A stretch of DNA of 64,000 nucleotides from the NCBI RefSeq assembly GCF_009720865.1, contig NZ_WNLA01000001.1, positions 992,001 through 1,056,000 of the forward strand, written 5' to 3'. The position numbers were made by a program, and so were the translations under genes. The notes under the pieces are model-generated. The model did no database searches and had not been told where the DNA came from. It saw only the letters and a program-made list of their open reading frames with translations. The DNA comes from Pseudoduganella ginsengisoli (GTDB lineage Bacteria; Pseudomonadota; Gammaproteobacteria; Burkholderiales; Burkholderiaceae_D). This document shows, piece by piece, positions 16,736 through 26,812 of this stretch. How positions within the stretch are numbered: position 1 is the stretch's first letter; every line of letters starts with the position of its first letter.

Positions 16736-18235
16736 TTACACCACTTGCGCTTCCGCTGCTGCGCCATTGCGGTTCATATTGGAATTGCGCATGCCGTACA
16801 AGAAATACGTGGCCACGGCAGCCACCATCCAGATCGAGAAGATGCGGAACGTAGTGGCCGACAAGTCGCGCATGATGTACAGGCACGCGAAGATCGACAA
16901 GCCTGGGATCAGGTAAGGGCCGAATGGTACGCGGAAGCCCAGGCGGCCGCTGGTGTCGCCGGTCAGCTTGTCCTTGCGGCGGATGACAGGAATTGCCAGC
17001 GACACGACGATGAACGCCGTCAGTGTGCCCATGCTGACCATATCCCACAGGAAGGTCGCATCCACCAGGCCGGCCACGATGCCCACCACGGTGCTGACGA
17101 TGATGGTATTGGCCACCGGCGTCGCCGTGCGCGGGTGCACGGTTTTAAATGCTTTCGGAATCAGGCCATCCTTGGCAATCGCGTACAGGATGCGGGTCTG
17201 GCCATAAATCGTCACCAGGGTCACGCTGAACACGGAAATCACGGCGCCGGCCGACAGGATCAGCGCCGGCCACGTTTTACCCGTCACATTGGACAGGATC
17301 ACTGCCAGGCCGGCTTCCTGGCCTTCAAACATGGCAGCAGGCTGCGCGCCCATCGCGGCAACGGCCACCAGCAGGTAAAACACCGTCACGATGCCCAGCG
17401 CGGCCAGGATACCGATCGGCACGTTGCGCTTGGGGTCTTTGACTTCTTCGCCCGCGGTGGCAATCGTGTCCAGGCCGATGAACGAGAAGAATACCGTGCC
17501 GGCAGCTGCCGTCACGCCTGCCATGCCGCCCACGCTTTTCGCCGTGGCTTCCTTGAAGAAGGGCGTGAAGTTATTCGCGTCAAATCCCATGAAGGCGATG
17601 ACGACAAAGAAAATCAGGATCGCCAGCTTGATCATCACCATCATGGCATTGGTGGTGGCGGACTCCTTGGTGCCGCGCGCCAGCAGGAAGCAGCACAGGC
17701 CGACGAGGATCATCGGCGGCAAATTGAATTGGCCCATGTGCCATTCCACGCCATTCGGCCCGGAGACCACCATCGGCTTGTGCAGCGCGGCCGGCAATTG
17801 CCAGCCAAAGGCATTCGTCAGGAAATTGTTCAGGTAATCGGACCACCCGATGGCCGTGGCGCTGGCCGCCAGGCCATATTCCAATAGCAGGCAGGCCGCC
17901 ATGATAAAGGCCAGGAATTCTCCGACCGTCGCATAGGCAAACGAATACGACGAACCGGATGCGGGAATGCGAAACGCCAGTTCCGCATAGCACAGCGCAG
18001 TCAGGCCGGCAGTAATGGCGGCCATTAAGAACGACAGGATCACCGCGGGTCCGGCCTTGGGAACCGCTTCAACCATCGTGAAGAAAATACCGGTGCCGAT
18101 GGTGGCGCCCACGCCAATCATCGTCAGCGGGAACAGGCCGATGGAGCGCGACAGGGTGTTCGTAGCATGCGCATCGCCATGGTCGGCGGCAGGCGGCTTG
18201 GTACGGGTCAATTTCTGGACCAGTGTTTGATTCAC
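16736..18235 (-). CDS. APC-superfamily amino acid permease (CAT/YfnA-like)
   Basis: 499 residues with 12 or more hydrophobic helices. The first helix carries the APC signature GVGATIGTGIF (about 42-52) and the 'AELAFRIPASGSSYSFAY' segment (about 85-102) typical of the cationic amino acid transporter subfamily. It should import an amino acid, possibly a cationic one, by proton or sodium symport or exchange. A TATAAT -10 box lies at 18313-18318 on this strand, with no clear -35. It is convergent with the 39-residue ORF. Given the ast block 12 kb away, arginine or lysine is a possible substrate, but that is a guess. Confidence 0.9.
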   Translation of the reverse strand: MNQTLVQKLTRTKPPAADHGDAHATNTLSRSIGLFPLTMIGVGATIGTGIFFTMVEAVPKAGPAVILSFLMAAITAGLTALCYAELAFRIPASGSSYSFAYATVGEFLAFIMAACLLLEYGLAASATAIGWSDYLNNFLTNAFGWQLPAALHKPMVVSGPNGVEWHMGQFNLPPMILVGLCCFLLARGTKESATTNAMMVMIKLAILIFFVVIAFMGFDANNFTPFFKEATAKSVGGMAGVTAAAGTVFFSFIGLDTIATAGEEVKDPKRNVPIGILAALGIVTVFYLLVAVAAMGAQPAAMFEGQEAGLAVILSNVTGKTWPALILSAGAVISVFSVTLVTIYGQTRILYAIAKDGLIPKAFKTVHPRTATPVANTIIVSTVVGIVAGLVDATFLWDMVSMGTLTAFIVVSLAIPVIRRKDKLTGDTSGRLGFRVPFGPYLIPGLSIFACLYIMRDLSATTFRIFSIWMVAAVATYFLYGMRNSNMNRNGAAAEAQVV

Positions 18236-18312
18236 AGGCGATTCCTTGTATAGGTGAAGCTGCCGCGCCGGTTGTGCCGCCGCGTCCTGCTGCGATTCTC
18301 GGAAAACTAGCG

Positions 18313-18318
18313 ATTATA
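18313..18318 (-). promoter_or_regulatory. -10 box ahead of the APC permease
   Basis: Perfect TATAAT on the minus strand, about 78 bases before the start codon. The -35 region (GTGAGC) is poor. Confidence 0.3.
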
Positions 18319-18516
18319 GATCCACACCGGTTGCGCTCACGAGCAATTTTTGTACAAGAAGGCAACTGTGCGGCCAGTTGTGGCAAGGGCCCTACTATAA
18401 GTGACGGAAGTCGTTACACATACTTACTTTTGATACAGCTCACTGCCTAGCTTTGAGTTATTGCAAAACGATAATCTTAAGGCTCGTACAAAACCAAATA
18501 CATGCAGGAGTCCAGG

Positions 18517-18789
18517 ATGGCCATCATCAAGAAAATCCCTACCGTCAGCAATCGTGTGCCTGCCGTGGCCGCCATGGCCGCAGGTTCTGTGATTATCCTG
18601 TGTGCGGCTGCCACTGCCGCCATCCTGGGCTGGATGCCTGCGCATCAGGCGCATTCCGATGAAGCGCTGCCACCGGTATCGGCCGCGCCGGAAGCCGTGG
18701 ATGGCGCGCTGCGCAAAGTCTCGCTGCCCGCCACACCGGCCGTGAAGCAGCGCACGCCGCGCGCGCTGCAAACGGCATCGGCCACGTAA
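18517..18789 (+). CDS. Small single-pass membrane or exported protein, unknown
   Basis: 90 residues. One hydrophobic segment at about residues 18-44 (AAMAAGSVIILCAAATAAILGW) then a Pro/Ala/Thr-rich hydrophilic tail, likely periplasmic. The ATG at 18517 is chosen because AGGAG ends 6 bases before it; the ATG at 18502 lies before that site. A strong terminator follows 24 bases after the stop, so this looks like a single-gene unit. The upstream 280-base gap holds the permease promoter and nothing else recognised. Function unknown. Confidence 0.6.
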   Translation: MAIIKKIPTVSNRVPAVAAMAAGSVIILCAAATAAILGWMPAHQAHSDEALPPVSAAPEAVDGALRKVSLPATPAVKQRTPRALQTASAT

Positions 18790-18812
18790 TCACTGCCTCC
18801 CCTCATTCCCCG

Positions 18813-18846
18813 ACGCCCCGTGGTTCACGCCACGGGGCGTTTTTTT
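18813..18846 (+). terminator. Intrinsic terminator
   Basis: ACGCCCCGTGG (18813-18823), loop TTCACG, CCACGGGGCGT (18830-18840), then a T-run to 18846. It ends the 90-residue gene; the DUF1993 gene ends on the other strand at 18868. Confidence 0.9.
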
Positions 18847-18867
18847 CGTTAGGCAGCATGGGGACGT

Positions 18868-19377
18868 TCATGCGTACTTGCCCAAATAGTCCAATTTGCC
18901 GATCTTGACGCCCTGGCTACGCAAGATGTCATACGCCGTCGTCACGTGGAAATAGAAGTTCGGCAGCACAAATGTCAGCAAATAATCCTGCCCGGTAAAC
19001 GTCTGGCTGTATGGCCCGAACGTCAGCGTAATTTCACGGGTTTCACTGCCTGCGAATTGTTTGTCGTTGACGCTCTTGAGGAACGCCACCGTGTTGGCGA
19101 TCCGTTCCTGCAATTGCTGGAACGATGCTTCGTCATCGTCGAACTTGGGCGCATCGATGCCGCACAGGCGGGCGACGCAGAATTTGGCGGTATCGCTGAC
19201 GCGCTGGATTTGCGCCGTCAACGGCATCATGTCTTCAGCCAGGCGGGCGCCCAGCAATACATCGGGAACGATGCCGTGTGCGGCAGCGTGTTCTTCACCT
19301 TTGGCGAGCAATGTGGATAGCACATTCAGCGCGCGCAGGAAGGCGGGAACGGAAACCTGGAACATGGATAGGGACAT
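18868..19377 (-). CDS. DUF1993 family protein
   Basis: 169 residues. The C-terminal segment with 'FHVTTAYDILRSQGV' followed by 'LDYLG' and the N-terminal 'SVPAFLRALNVLSTLLAKGEEHA' are typical of DUF1993, a helical DinB-like family. The function is unknown; relatives are small cytoplasmic four-helix proteins. It is 47 bases downstream of astE in the same direction, so it might be read from the end of the ast block, but the protein has no known link to arginine use. Confidence 0.88.
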   Translation of the reverse strand: MSLSMFQVSVPAFLRALNVLSTLLAKGEEHAAAHGIVPDVLLGARLAEDMMPLTAQIQRVSDTAKFCVARLCGIDAPKFDDDEASFQQLQERIANTVAFLKSVNDKQFAGSETREITLTFGPYSQTFTGQDYLLTFVLPNFYFHVTTAYDILRSQGVKIGKLDYLGKYA

Positions 19378-19424
19378 GGCTAGGACTCCAGAGGTTGGCG
19401 TGTCCCTATCTTACACCGCTGCGC

Positions 19425-20435
19425 TTAGGAAACGCGTACTACCATCAGCGCGGCGCGCAAGCCGATCCGCACGTCCGGATTCGGGAACACCACCAGTTCT
19501 TCCGGATGCTCGACACGGTACACGGTATCGCCGTCACGGGCGATTTCCTCACCCTGCTTTAATGGCGTGAAGTTCCACGTATCGCGGCCAAACGCCATCG
19601 TGAACGCATCGCTTAACTTGATGACCTGGCGCGCCGTGCTGTACACGTTCGGCTGCCGGACGTCGCCCGGCGCGGCCTTGCCGCGCAACAGCGCATCCAG
19701 CGCTTTCGACGCATCGTCAAACTGTTCCAGGTTATTCTGGCCCAGCGTGCCGACACGGCCCAGTTCCACCGTCGTACCGGCCGCGCCGTGGTGTTCAGCC
19801 GAGTAATAGCTGTACGTGCCCACGGATTTCGGATTCATGATGACGGCGCCAACGCCCGCCTGGCCCAGCCACGAAATCAGCCGGGTGCGGGCCTTGTCTT
19901 CAATCAGTTCCGGCACGATGGCAAACGCCGGATAGTGCGACGGACGGATCGCCGTATGCAAATCCAGGTGCCAGCGCTGCGGTCCGGCGTTGACGAAGAA
20001 ATCATCGGTGACGGCAATCATTTCATCGGCCCGCGCAGCTTCCGCCGTACCTGCCAACGTGCCGCGCTCGGTGCGGAACATGCGGTTCAAGTCCGCGTCG
20101 ATAAAACGCTTGCCAGCGCGGATGGCGCCGATGTTGCCGACGCAAAGCATCAAGTCCACTTTGAGTGCCTGCGGTTCGCGCGACAGCGCGTCCAGCAGGT
20201 ACGCCATGATTTCAATCGGACCTGTTTCATCGCCATGCACGCCGGCCGACACCAGTACTGCAGGGCGCTGGTGGCCGGAATCGCTGTGGATGGTCAGCAC
20301 GCCATCGGCGGGCTGGGAAACGTCAAAACCTGCGTGGGAAAAACGCTGCGCCACCGCCGTGAAATCGGCGGTAGCGAAGGCCCGGACGCATTCGTCCAGA
20401 CCCTCCGGCAGCTGTTGCTGTTGTTGCTGCTGCAT
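19425..20435 (-). CDS. astE: Succinylglutamate desuccinylase
   Basis: 336 residues, close to the E. coli enzyme (322). It hydrolyses N-succinylglutamate to succinate and glutamate, the last AST step. Zinc-site motifs: GVHGDE (His and Glu near residue 64-67) and LDLHTAIR (His near 150); ENDs with an M14-type catalytic Glu in TVELGR. The N-terminus begins with seven Gln residues coded by CAG/CAA repeats, an unusual head not expected for the fold. It starts 15 bases after gdhB ends, so it is read with that gene and not directly after astB as in most ast operons. Confidence 0.95.
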   Translation of the reverse strand: MQQQQQQQLPEGLDECVRAFATADFTAVAQRFSHAGFDVSQPADGVLTIHSDSGHQRPAVLVSAGVHGDETGPIEIMAYLLDALSREPQALKVDLMLCVGNIGAIRAGKRFIDADLNRMFRTERGTLAGTAEAARADEMIAVTDDFFVNAGPQRWHLDLHTAIRPSHYPAFAIVPELIEDKARTRLISWLGQAGVGAVIMNPKSVGTYSYYSAEHHGAAGTTVELGRVGTLGQNNLEQFDDASKALDALLRGKAAPGDVRQPNVYSTARQVIKLSDAFTMAFGRDTWNFTPLKQGEEIARDGDTVYRVEHPEELVVFPNPDVRIGLRAALMVVRVS

Positions 20436-20450
20436 TTACTATTGCCGTCC

Positions 20451-23400
20451 TTATGCCGCCATTGGGATACCGTTCACTGCCTCAGACAGCGCCCACACAT
20501 CCAGCATCGCCTGTTCCAGATCGCTGGCCGCCGGATAGCCCGACAAGCCCAGCGTATTGGTCACCAGCTCCACTGCTTCGGCTGCATCGTGGCCATTGGT
20601 CGCGCGGCTCAACACTTGCGTCAACAGGCGCTGTTGCGTACGGCGCAGCGCCTGCTGCGCATAGCTGCGCAACTGTTCTTGCGAACGGGTGTGCGCCGGC
20701 AGTTTCAGGCCGCGCTCCAAGGTATCGATGCCGGCCTGGCTGCGCAGCGCCATGCCCACTTTCAGGAACGCCGGCAAATCCATGCCTTGTGGACGCTTCA
20801 CGGACAGGGCTGCGAACACGAATGCCGCCACGCCTTCGATGGCATCCACGGCTTTCCACGATTGCACGAATTCCATGCTGAGAATCGGCGCCGCGGCATC
20901 CGCTTCCGATTCCACATTGGCCGTCATCGATTGCAGCATGGCCGGGTCGGCGAACAGGCGGGTCAATTCCGCCAGGCCGGCGCCATTGCGCAGCTGGTCG
21001 CTTGGGACCGACAGCACGCCCTGCATCACAGCACGCAGCATGGCGCGGGTGCGCGCATCCACTTTGGTGGCAACCGCGCGCGGTACGTTCAGCGCATCCG
21101 CATCCAGCGTGTCGAACACTGGCGCCAGGTTCAGCGCAGTCCACGCCTGTGCCCAAGCGAGGATCACGTCGGTTTCATCGACGTTATGCTCGCTTGCCAG
21201 CTCGCGCAGCATCAGTGGACCGCAGCGGTTCACCACTTCGTTGGCCAGCATGGTCGACAGGATCGCATTGGCCAGCGGGTGCGCCAGTGGTTTGCGGGTA
21301 GCCACCAGTTGCGCCGGGAAGTATGGACGCAGCACGGATTCCGCCCAGCTTTCATCCGTCAGCGGCAAGGCCAGCAGCAGGCGCTTGTAGCGGTTCTTCA
21401 CGTTGGCGATCACCACGGCCAGTTCCGGCGTCGTCAAGCCACGGCCGTCAAGCTTGCGGCGGGCCAGTTCAGCCACCGATGGCAACTGTTCCAGTTCGCG
21501 CGACAGCGCGCCCTCTTCTTCCAGGCTGGCGATCAGCGCAGCGTAGCCATCCTGCACGGCCGCTTCGCCCTGCGCCTGCTGTTCGCGCACCAGCAAACGG
21601 GTTTGCTGGATGTTGTCGCGCAAGACCAGGCGTTCCACTTCCATGGTCATGTCGTTCAACAGCTGGTTACGGGCGGTTTCCGACAGCTGGCCCGCATTCA
21701 TTTCCACGTCCAGCCACATTTTGCAGTTCACTTCGTGGTCGGAGCAATCCACGCCGGCGGAGTTGTCGATCGCATCGGTGAAGATACGGCCGCCTGCCAG
21801 TGCGAACTCGATACGGCCAGCCTGCGTTGCGCCCAGGTTGCCGCCTTCGGCCACGACTTTGCAGCGCAGTTCATTGCCGTTGACACGGATGTTGTCGTTG
21901 GCGCGGTCTTTGACTTGCGCATGGGTCTCGCTGGACGACTTGATGTAGGTACCAATGCCGCCGTTGTAGAACAGGTCCACCGGCGCCAGCAAGATGCGGT
22001 GCATCAGTTCTTCCGGCGTCAGCGACGTCTCTTCGATATCCAGCGCCGCGCGGACTTCCGGCGACAGTTCGATGGTGCGGGCGGTACGCGGGAACACACC
22101 GCCGCCTTTCGAGATCAAGTCCTTGTTGTAGTCTTCCCACGACGAACGTGGCAGCGCGAACATGCGCTGGCGTTCGGCGAACGACACGGCGGTATCCGGA
22201 TTCGGATCCAGGAAGATGTGGCGGTGGTCAAATGCCGCCAGCAGCTTGATCTGGTTCGACAGCAGTACGCCATTGCCAAACACGTCGCCCGACATGTCGC
22301 CCACGCCCACCACGGTGAATGGCGTGGTGTTCATGTCGTGGTCCATCTCGTAGAAGTGGCGCTTGACGGCTTCGAAAGCGCCCTTCGCGGTAATGCCCAT
22401 CTTCTTGTGGTCATAGCCGTTCGAACCGCCCGATGCAAACGCATCGCCCAGCCAGAAGCCGCGCTTGACGGCGATGCTGTTGGCGATGTCGGAGAAGGTT
22501 GCCGTTCCCTTGTCGGCAGCCACCACCAGGTAAGGGTCATTGCCGTCGTAGCACACGGTGTCTTGCGGCGACACGATATCGCCCAGCACGCGGTTGTCCG
22601 TCACTTCCAGCAGACTGGAAATGAACAGGCGGTACACGGCTTCGCCTTCGGCCGCGATGACTTCACGGGTCGCGTCTTTCGGCATCATCTTGCAAACGAA
22701 ACCGCCCTTCGCGCCAGCCGGCACAATCACGGCATTCTTCACCATCTGTGCTTTTACCAGGCCCAGCACTTCGGTGCGGTAGTCTTCCATACGGTCCGAC
22801 CAGCGCAAGCCGCCGCGGGCAACCGGGCCGCCACGCAGGTGCACGCCTTCAAAGCGGCGCGAGAATACGTAGATTTCGCGGAATGGGCGTGGTTCCGGCA
22901 CCAGCGACAGGTGGCTGGTGTCGAACTTGAAGATGATCTTGTCGCCTTGCTGGTTGTTCTGGAAGTAGTTGGTGCGCAGGGTCGCGTTAATCAGTTCGAT
23001 GTACGCCGCTGCGATTTCTTCCGTATCGGCGTGATTCAGCTTGCCCAGGCCAGCCTTGATTTCCGCCAGCTTGTCTTTCGCGGCTTCGCGGGTGGCTGCA
23101 TCGTTGGCCGGGTTGAAGCGCTGTTCGAATGCATCGACCAGCGACTTCACCAGGGCCGGCTGCTTGCGCAGCGTTTCCGCCACATAGCGCACCTGGAAAC
23201 GGGCGCCGGCCTGGCGCCAGTAGCTCATGTAGGCGCGCACCAGCTGCACCTGGCGGGTCGACAGGCCGCCTTCGATCACGAGCCCATTTAAACGGCCATC
23301 TTCGGCTTCATTGTTGAACAGCGACGTCACCAGGTCTTGCACCACCTCAGCCACGCCAGGCTGCGCCAGTTTGGCGGCGCTGGCAGCGTCCACCAGCAGG

Positions 23401-25172
23401 CTGGTGACGAAGTGGCGCTTGCCGTCGGCCAGCGAAACCGAATACGTATGTTCGCGGTCGATGGCCACGCCGGCATTGTGCAGCGCAGGCAGGATGGTCG
23501 ACAGCGATTGCACCTTGTCGACCGAGTACATGCGGATCGTGGTGGCAGGGCTTTCTGCCGTGCCCAGTTCAACGCGGGCAGCGACGCGGTTGCCTTCCGA
23601 CTGCGACAGCAGCGCGCCCAGGTCGTGGTAAGCGACAGCCGGCGCGGTAGCGGCAACGTAATCCACCGGCAGCGTTGCGCACAGCTTGCGCAGCGACGTG
23701 CGTTTGGCTTCATCTTTTTCAGCGTCAGCCAGCGCGGAGAACGTGTTGTGCCAGCCATCCAGCACGGACAGCAGCGGACGCTGGATGTCGCTTTCCAGGT
23801 CCAGCGGGTAGCGCGCAGCGTGTGCGATCAGGTACACGCGGGCCAGCGGGCCATCGGCCACCAGCGTTTGCGTCGATACGTGGGCCGCGCCCGAGCTTTG
23901 CTGCAGCGCCTTGGCCAGTGCATGCGCCACACTGGCCGAGTAGCGTTCACGCGGCAGGTATACCAGCACGTTCAGGTGGCGGGCATACACGTCGCGGCGC
24001 GCGAAGACTTTCGTGCGCGGCTGCTTGTACAGCGATACCACGGCGCCGCATACGTCGGCCAGCCATTGCGGTTCCGCTTCCATCGCTTCCGTGCGAGGCA
24101 GCGATTCCAGGATTTCAACGAATTTCTCGGCGCGGAAGCCTTCCTTGCGCACGCCGGCAATTTGCAGCACTTGTGCGATGCGGCCGCGGGCGAATGGCAT
24201 GCGGGCCAGCGGCGTAATCGATGCCGCGCGCGTGAACAGGCCGACGAAGCAATGTTCGCCCAGGATGGCGCCTTGCGCGTCCGTGTGGCGCACGCCGATG
24301 AAGTCCAGCGCCTGGTCGCGGTGCAGGGTGCCTTCCACGTCGGCTTTGACGATCGACAGCGAGTGCGCGCGCTTGGACAGCGTGTCGAAGTCGCCAGGGA
24401 TATTGGCCAGGCACGTGCCATAGACCGGGTGCGACGTGTCTTGCAGCACGCCGATACGCGATGGAATGTCGCGTTCCAGTTCACGGGCGCCTGGAATCAC
24501 TTTGTAGTAGGCGTAGCCGAATGGTTCGAAGCCTTCAGTCTTGGCCCACTCCAGGAAAGCGGCAACTTCCTTGCCTTCTTCGCCGTTCGCGGCGGCAGCT
24601 TCGGCGCCGACTTTGTCGAACAGGTTTTGCATTGCCACCAGGTCGCGGCGCACGACAGCGGCGTCGCTTGCCACCATCTCGATGCGCGACACCAGCGCGC
24701 CCAGGTCGGCGCCATGCAGCTCTTCCGACAGCAGTACCAGTACATACGATTCAGGCTTGCCATCGCCGCCCACGCTGGTCGCCACGCCATCGGCGGAGCG
24801 GGTCACCGGCAACACGGCGTTCAACACGCCGTTGGCGGTCAAACGCTGCTTGCGCAGCGCCATCACGATGGAGTCGACCAGGTAAGGCATGTCATCGTTC
24901 AGGATCAGCAACGCGGTCGCCATGCCGCCACGGCCATCGGCGTAGCGCAGCTTGGTGACTTCGCAGCCCGCCGCTTCGCGCTTGGCTGCCGTTGCGAAGC
25001 CTTCCCACAGCACGGGAACCAGGCTGTCTGGCGCGATGCCGGACAGGTCTTCTTCATCGATCGCGGCGAGCCAGGCGCCGATCAGTGCGGAAACCTGGCC
25101 GCTGTCGGCGCTCTTGTTCGCATTGATCAAGTCCAGCGTCTGCTTGCGCAAATCTTGTGGCATTTGTGTCAT
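20451..25172 (-). CDS. gdhB: NAD-specific glutamate dehydrogenase, large (180 kDa) type
   Basis: 1573 residues, the length expected for the large bacterial NAD-GDH of Pseudomonas/Psychrobacter type. It converts glutamate to 2-oxoglutarate and ammonia with NAD, in the catabolic direction. The central catalytic domain carries 'RGGLRWSDR', 'VKAQMVKNAVIVPAGAKGGF' with the substrate Lys, and 'GVGDMSGDVFGNG' of the dinucleotide fold. The long N-terminal third is the ACT-like regulatory region, and the C-terminal part is helical. GGAGA stands 6 bases before the ATG. It sits between astB and astE in the same direction, so the last enzyme of the arginine-to-2-oxoglutarate route is embedded in the block. 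In Pseudomonas gdhB is a target of ArgR. Confidence 0.96.
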   Translation of the reverse strand: MTQMPQDLRKQTLDLINANKSADSGQVSALIGAWLAAIDEEDLSGIAPDSLVPVLWEGFATAAKREAAGCEVTKLRYADGRGGMATALLILNDDMPYLVDSIVMALRKQRLTANGVLNAVLPVTRSADGVATSVGGDGKPESYVLVLLSEELHGADLGALVSRIEMVASDAAVVRRDLVAMQNLFDKVGAEAAAANGEEGKEVAAFLEWAKTEGFEPFGYAYYKVIPGARELERDIPSRIGVLQDTSHPVYGTCLANIPGDFDTLSKRAHSLSIVKADVEGTLHRDQALDFIGVRHTDAQGAILGEHCFVGLFTRAASITPLARMPFARGRIAQVLQIAGVRKEGFRAEKFVEILESLPRTEAMEAEPQWLADVCGAVVSLYKQPRTKVFARRDVYARHLNVLVYLPRERYSASVAHALAKALQQSSGAAHVSTQTLVADGPLARVYLIAHAARYPLDLESDIQRPLLSVLDGWHNTFSALADAEKDEAKRTSLRKLCATLPVDYVAATAPAVAYHDLGALLSQSEGNRVAARVELGTAESPATTIRMYSVDKVQSLSTILPALHNAGVAIDREHTYSVSLADGKRHFVTSLLVDAASAAKLAQPGVAEVVQDLVTSLFNNEAEDGRLNGLVIEGGLSTRQVQLVRAYMSYWRQAGARFQVRYVAETLRKQPALVKSLVDAFEQRFNPANDAATREAAKDKLAEIKAGLGKLNHADTEEIAAAYIELINATLRTNYFQNNQQGDKIIFKFDTSHLSLVPEPRPFREIYVFSRRFEGVHLRGGPVARGGLRWSDRMEDYRTEVLGLVKAQMVKNAVIVPAGAKGGFVCKMMPKDATREVIAAEGEAVYRLFISSLLEVTDNRVLGDIVSPQDTVCYDGNDPYLVVAADKGTATFSDIANSIAVKRGFWLGDAFASGGSNGYDHKKMGITAKGAFEAVKRHFYEMDHDMNTTPFTVVGVGDMSGDVFGNGVLLSNQIKLLAAFDHRHIFLDPNPDTAVSFAERQRMFALPRSSWEDYNKDLISKGGGVFPRTARTIELSPEVRAALDIEETSLTPEELMHRILLAPVDLFYNGGIGTYIKSSSETHAQVKDRANDNIRVNGNELRCKVVAEGGNLGATQAGRIEFALAGGRIFTDAIDNSAGVDCSDHEVNCKMWLDVEMNAGQLSETARNQLLNDMTMEVERLVLRDNIQQTRLLVREQQAQGEAAVQDGYAALIASLEEEGALSRELEQLPSVAELARRKLDGRGLTTPELAVVIANVKNRYKRLLLALPLTDESWAESVLRPYFPAQLVATRKPLAHPLANAILSTMLANEVVNRCGPLMLRELASEHNVDETDVILAWAQAWTALNLAPVFDTLDADALNVPRAVATKVDARTRAMLRAVMQGVLSVPSDQLRNGAGLAELTRLFADPAMLQSMTANVESEADAAAPILSMEFVQSWKAVDAIEGVAAFVFAALSVKRPQGMDLPAFLKVGMALRSQAGIDTLERGLKLPAHTRSQEQLRSYAQQALRRTQQRLLTQVLSRATNGHDAAEAVELVTNTLGLSGYPAASDLEQAMLDVWALSEAVNGIPMAA

Positions 25173-25453
25173 CGTTGCTTCTCCAATACGTTGTAGGTAT
25201 TACTGCGGGCCCGGATTAGCTTGTGGCTGGGCCGGCGTTGAATGCTGGGCGGCGCGGGGGATCACCCCGCAACCTGATTTGGTGTCGAATTCTGCTTCTA
25301 AAACGGCGCAAAGGCAACTGAATCATTTAGTGCATCGCCTGCATCGTCATCCCCGCGAACGCGGGTATCCATGCTGAGCGATTCCTGCGGGCGTCTTATG
25401 AATTCCCGCCTGCGCGGGAATGACGATGTTCAAGCCGCAGTCCTGCTGTCTTC
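25173..25453. other. 281-base gap between astB and gdhB
   Basis: No ORF of note. It holds the inverted repeat pair at 25344-25427 and the ribosome site of gdhB. I see no strong sigma-70 promoter here and no match to the ArgR half-site, so gdhB may be read from the ast promoter or from an unrecognised one. The segment breaks the otherwise tight spacing of the block. Confidence 0.5.
25344..25427. repeat. Pair of GC-rich small inverted repeats (CCCGCG...CGCGGG type)
   Basis: CGTCATCCCCGCGAACGCGG (from 25345) and, on the other orientation, AATTCCCGCCTGCGCGGGAA TGACG (from 25402) are two copies of a common proteobacterial intergenic element with a central small palindrome and TCATT/AATGA ends. 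They face each other across about 30 bases. Recognised by pattern. Confidence 0.7.
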
Positions 25454-26794
25454 TTACAGCTCGTACAGGCCCGGCAAACCCAAAATACGGCTCAAATCTT
25501 CCAGCGCAGCGTGCACTTCCTGCGCCAGTTTCGGATCGGCCAGGTCGGCCGGTTCCAGGCGGTCGCGGTAGTGTTTCTCGACCCAGGCAACGAGGGTTTG
25601 GTACAGGGTTTCCGTCATCACGACACCCTGGTGCATCGCATTGGCCTCTTCATCCGTCAGCGCCACGCGCAAACGCAGGCATGCAGGGCCGCCGCCATTG
25701 CGCATCGACTGGCGCAGATCGAAGTGGATCAATTCGTCAACCGGCCCGCCCGACGCCACCAGGGCTTTCAGATAGCGGTCCACGGCGCCGATTTCCTCGC
25801 ACTCGTGCGGAATCACCAGCGCCATCTTGCCGTCCGCTTTCGACAGCAGCTGGCTGTTGAACAGGTAGCTCGACACGGCGTCCTGCACCGATACTTCGGA
25901 CGTCGGCACGCGGATGGTTTGCAATTGCGCGCCCACGCCTTCCATCGCGGCTTTCAGGCGCGCCAGGCCGGCCGCTTCGTCGGCAAACGCCTGTTCGTGG
26001 TGGAACAGCACGTTGCCGTTGCCGACGGCGATCACGTCATTGTGGAACACGCCCTGGTCGATCACGTCCGGGTTTTGCTGGATGTACACGGTGCGCTCGT
26101 CCACCAGGCCGTGCAAACGGGCCACGGCTTGCGAAGCTTCCAGCGTCTGGCGCGCAGGATAGCGGGTTGGCGCCGGGGCCGATGGGTCGAATTCCACGCG
26201 GCCATACACAAACAATTCCACGCCTTCCTTGCCATGTGCAGCGCACAGGCGCGTGTGGTTGGCGGCGCCTTCATCGCCAAACGCCGGGGTGCCTGGCAAT
26301 GCATCATGCACGGCAAAGTAGCGCTTGTCGTGGAAGATCGCGCGCAGCGCACGGGCCGATTGCGGATGTTCAAACGCGCGGTGCAGCTTGTTGTTCAAGT
26401 TTGCAGCCGTGAAGTGTACGCGGCCATCGCCGGTGTCAGCCGATGGACTGACGGTGGCGGCATTCGCGGTCCACATGGGCGATGCGGAATACGCGCACGC
26501 CAGGATCACCGGCGATTCTTTATATGCCTTGGCAATGATGTCTGCGTCGCTGCCCGTGAAGCCCAGGCTGCGCAGCAGGCGGAAATTCGGGCGGTCTTGC
26601 GGCGGCAATAAAGCCTGCGCAAAACCGCGCTGCGCCAGCGCGCGCATCTTCGCCAACCCTTGCAGGGCCGCCTGTTTCGGGTTCGACGCGCTCTTGACGT
26701 TGTTGAACGAGGCGACGTTGCCGAACGACAGGCCGGCGTAGTTGTGGGACGGGCCTACCAGGCCATCGAAGTTGTATTCGCGTGCTGGGCGCAT
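25454..26794 (-). CDS. astB: N-succinylarginine dihydrolase
   Basis: 446 residues, as in E. coli (447). It hydrolyses N2-succinylarginine to N2-succinylornithine, two ammonia and CO2. The guanidine-modifying-enzyme fold is shown by the N-terminal '[19 protein letters not shown]', the '[16 protein letters not shown]' His segment near 245, and '[11 protein letters not shown]' with the catalytic Cys near 370. It follows astD with an 18-base gap in the same operon. Confidence 0.97.
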   Translation of the reverse strand: MRPAREYNFDGLVGPSHNYAGLSFGNVASFNNVKSASNPKQAALQGLAKMRALAQRGFAQALLPPQDRPNFRLLRSLGFTGSDADIIAKAYKESPVILACAYSASPMWTANAATVSPSADTGDGRVHFTAANLNNKLHRAFEHPQSARALRAIFHDKRYFAVHDALPGTPAFGDEGAANHTRLCAAHGKEGVELFVYGRVEFDPSAPAPTRYPARQTLEASQAVARLHGLVDERTVYIQQNPDVIDQGVFHNDVIAVGNGNVLFHHEQAFADEAAGLARLKAAMEGVGAQLQTIRVPTSEVSVQDAVSSYLFNSQLLSKADGKMALVIPHECEEIGAVDRYLKALVASGGPVDELIHFDLRQSMRNGGGPACLRLRVALTDEEANAMHQGVVMTETLYQTLVAWVEKHYRDRLEPADLADPKLAQEVHAALEDLSRILGLPGLYEL

Positions 26795-26812
26795 GGTGAT
26801 ATTTTCCAGAGG

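Noticed and set aside
19788..23291. 1167-residue plus-strand frame
   Set aside because: Antisense to gdhB and astE; His/Arg/Gln-rich with no domain.
25173..25345. ArgR half-site ahead of gdhB
   Set aside because: Only TGTCGA at about 25281 resembles it, and the AA at the right distance is missing.
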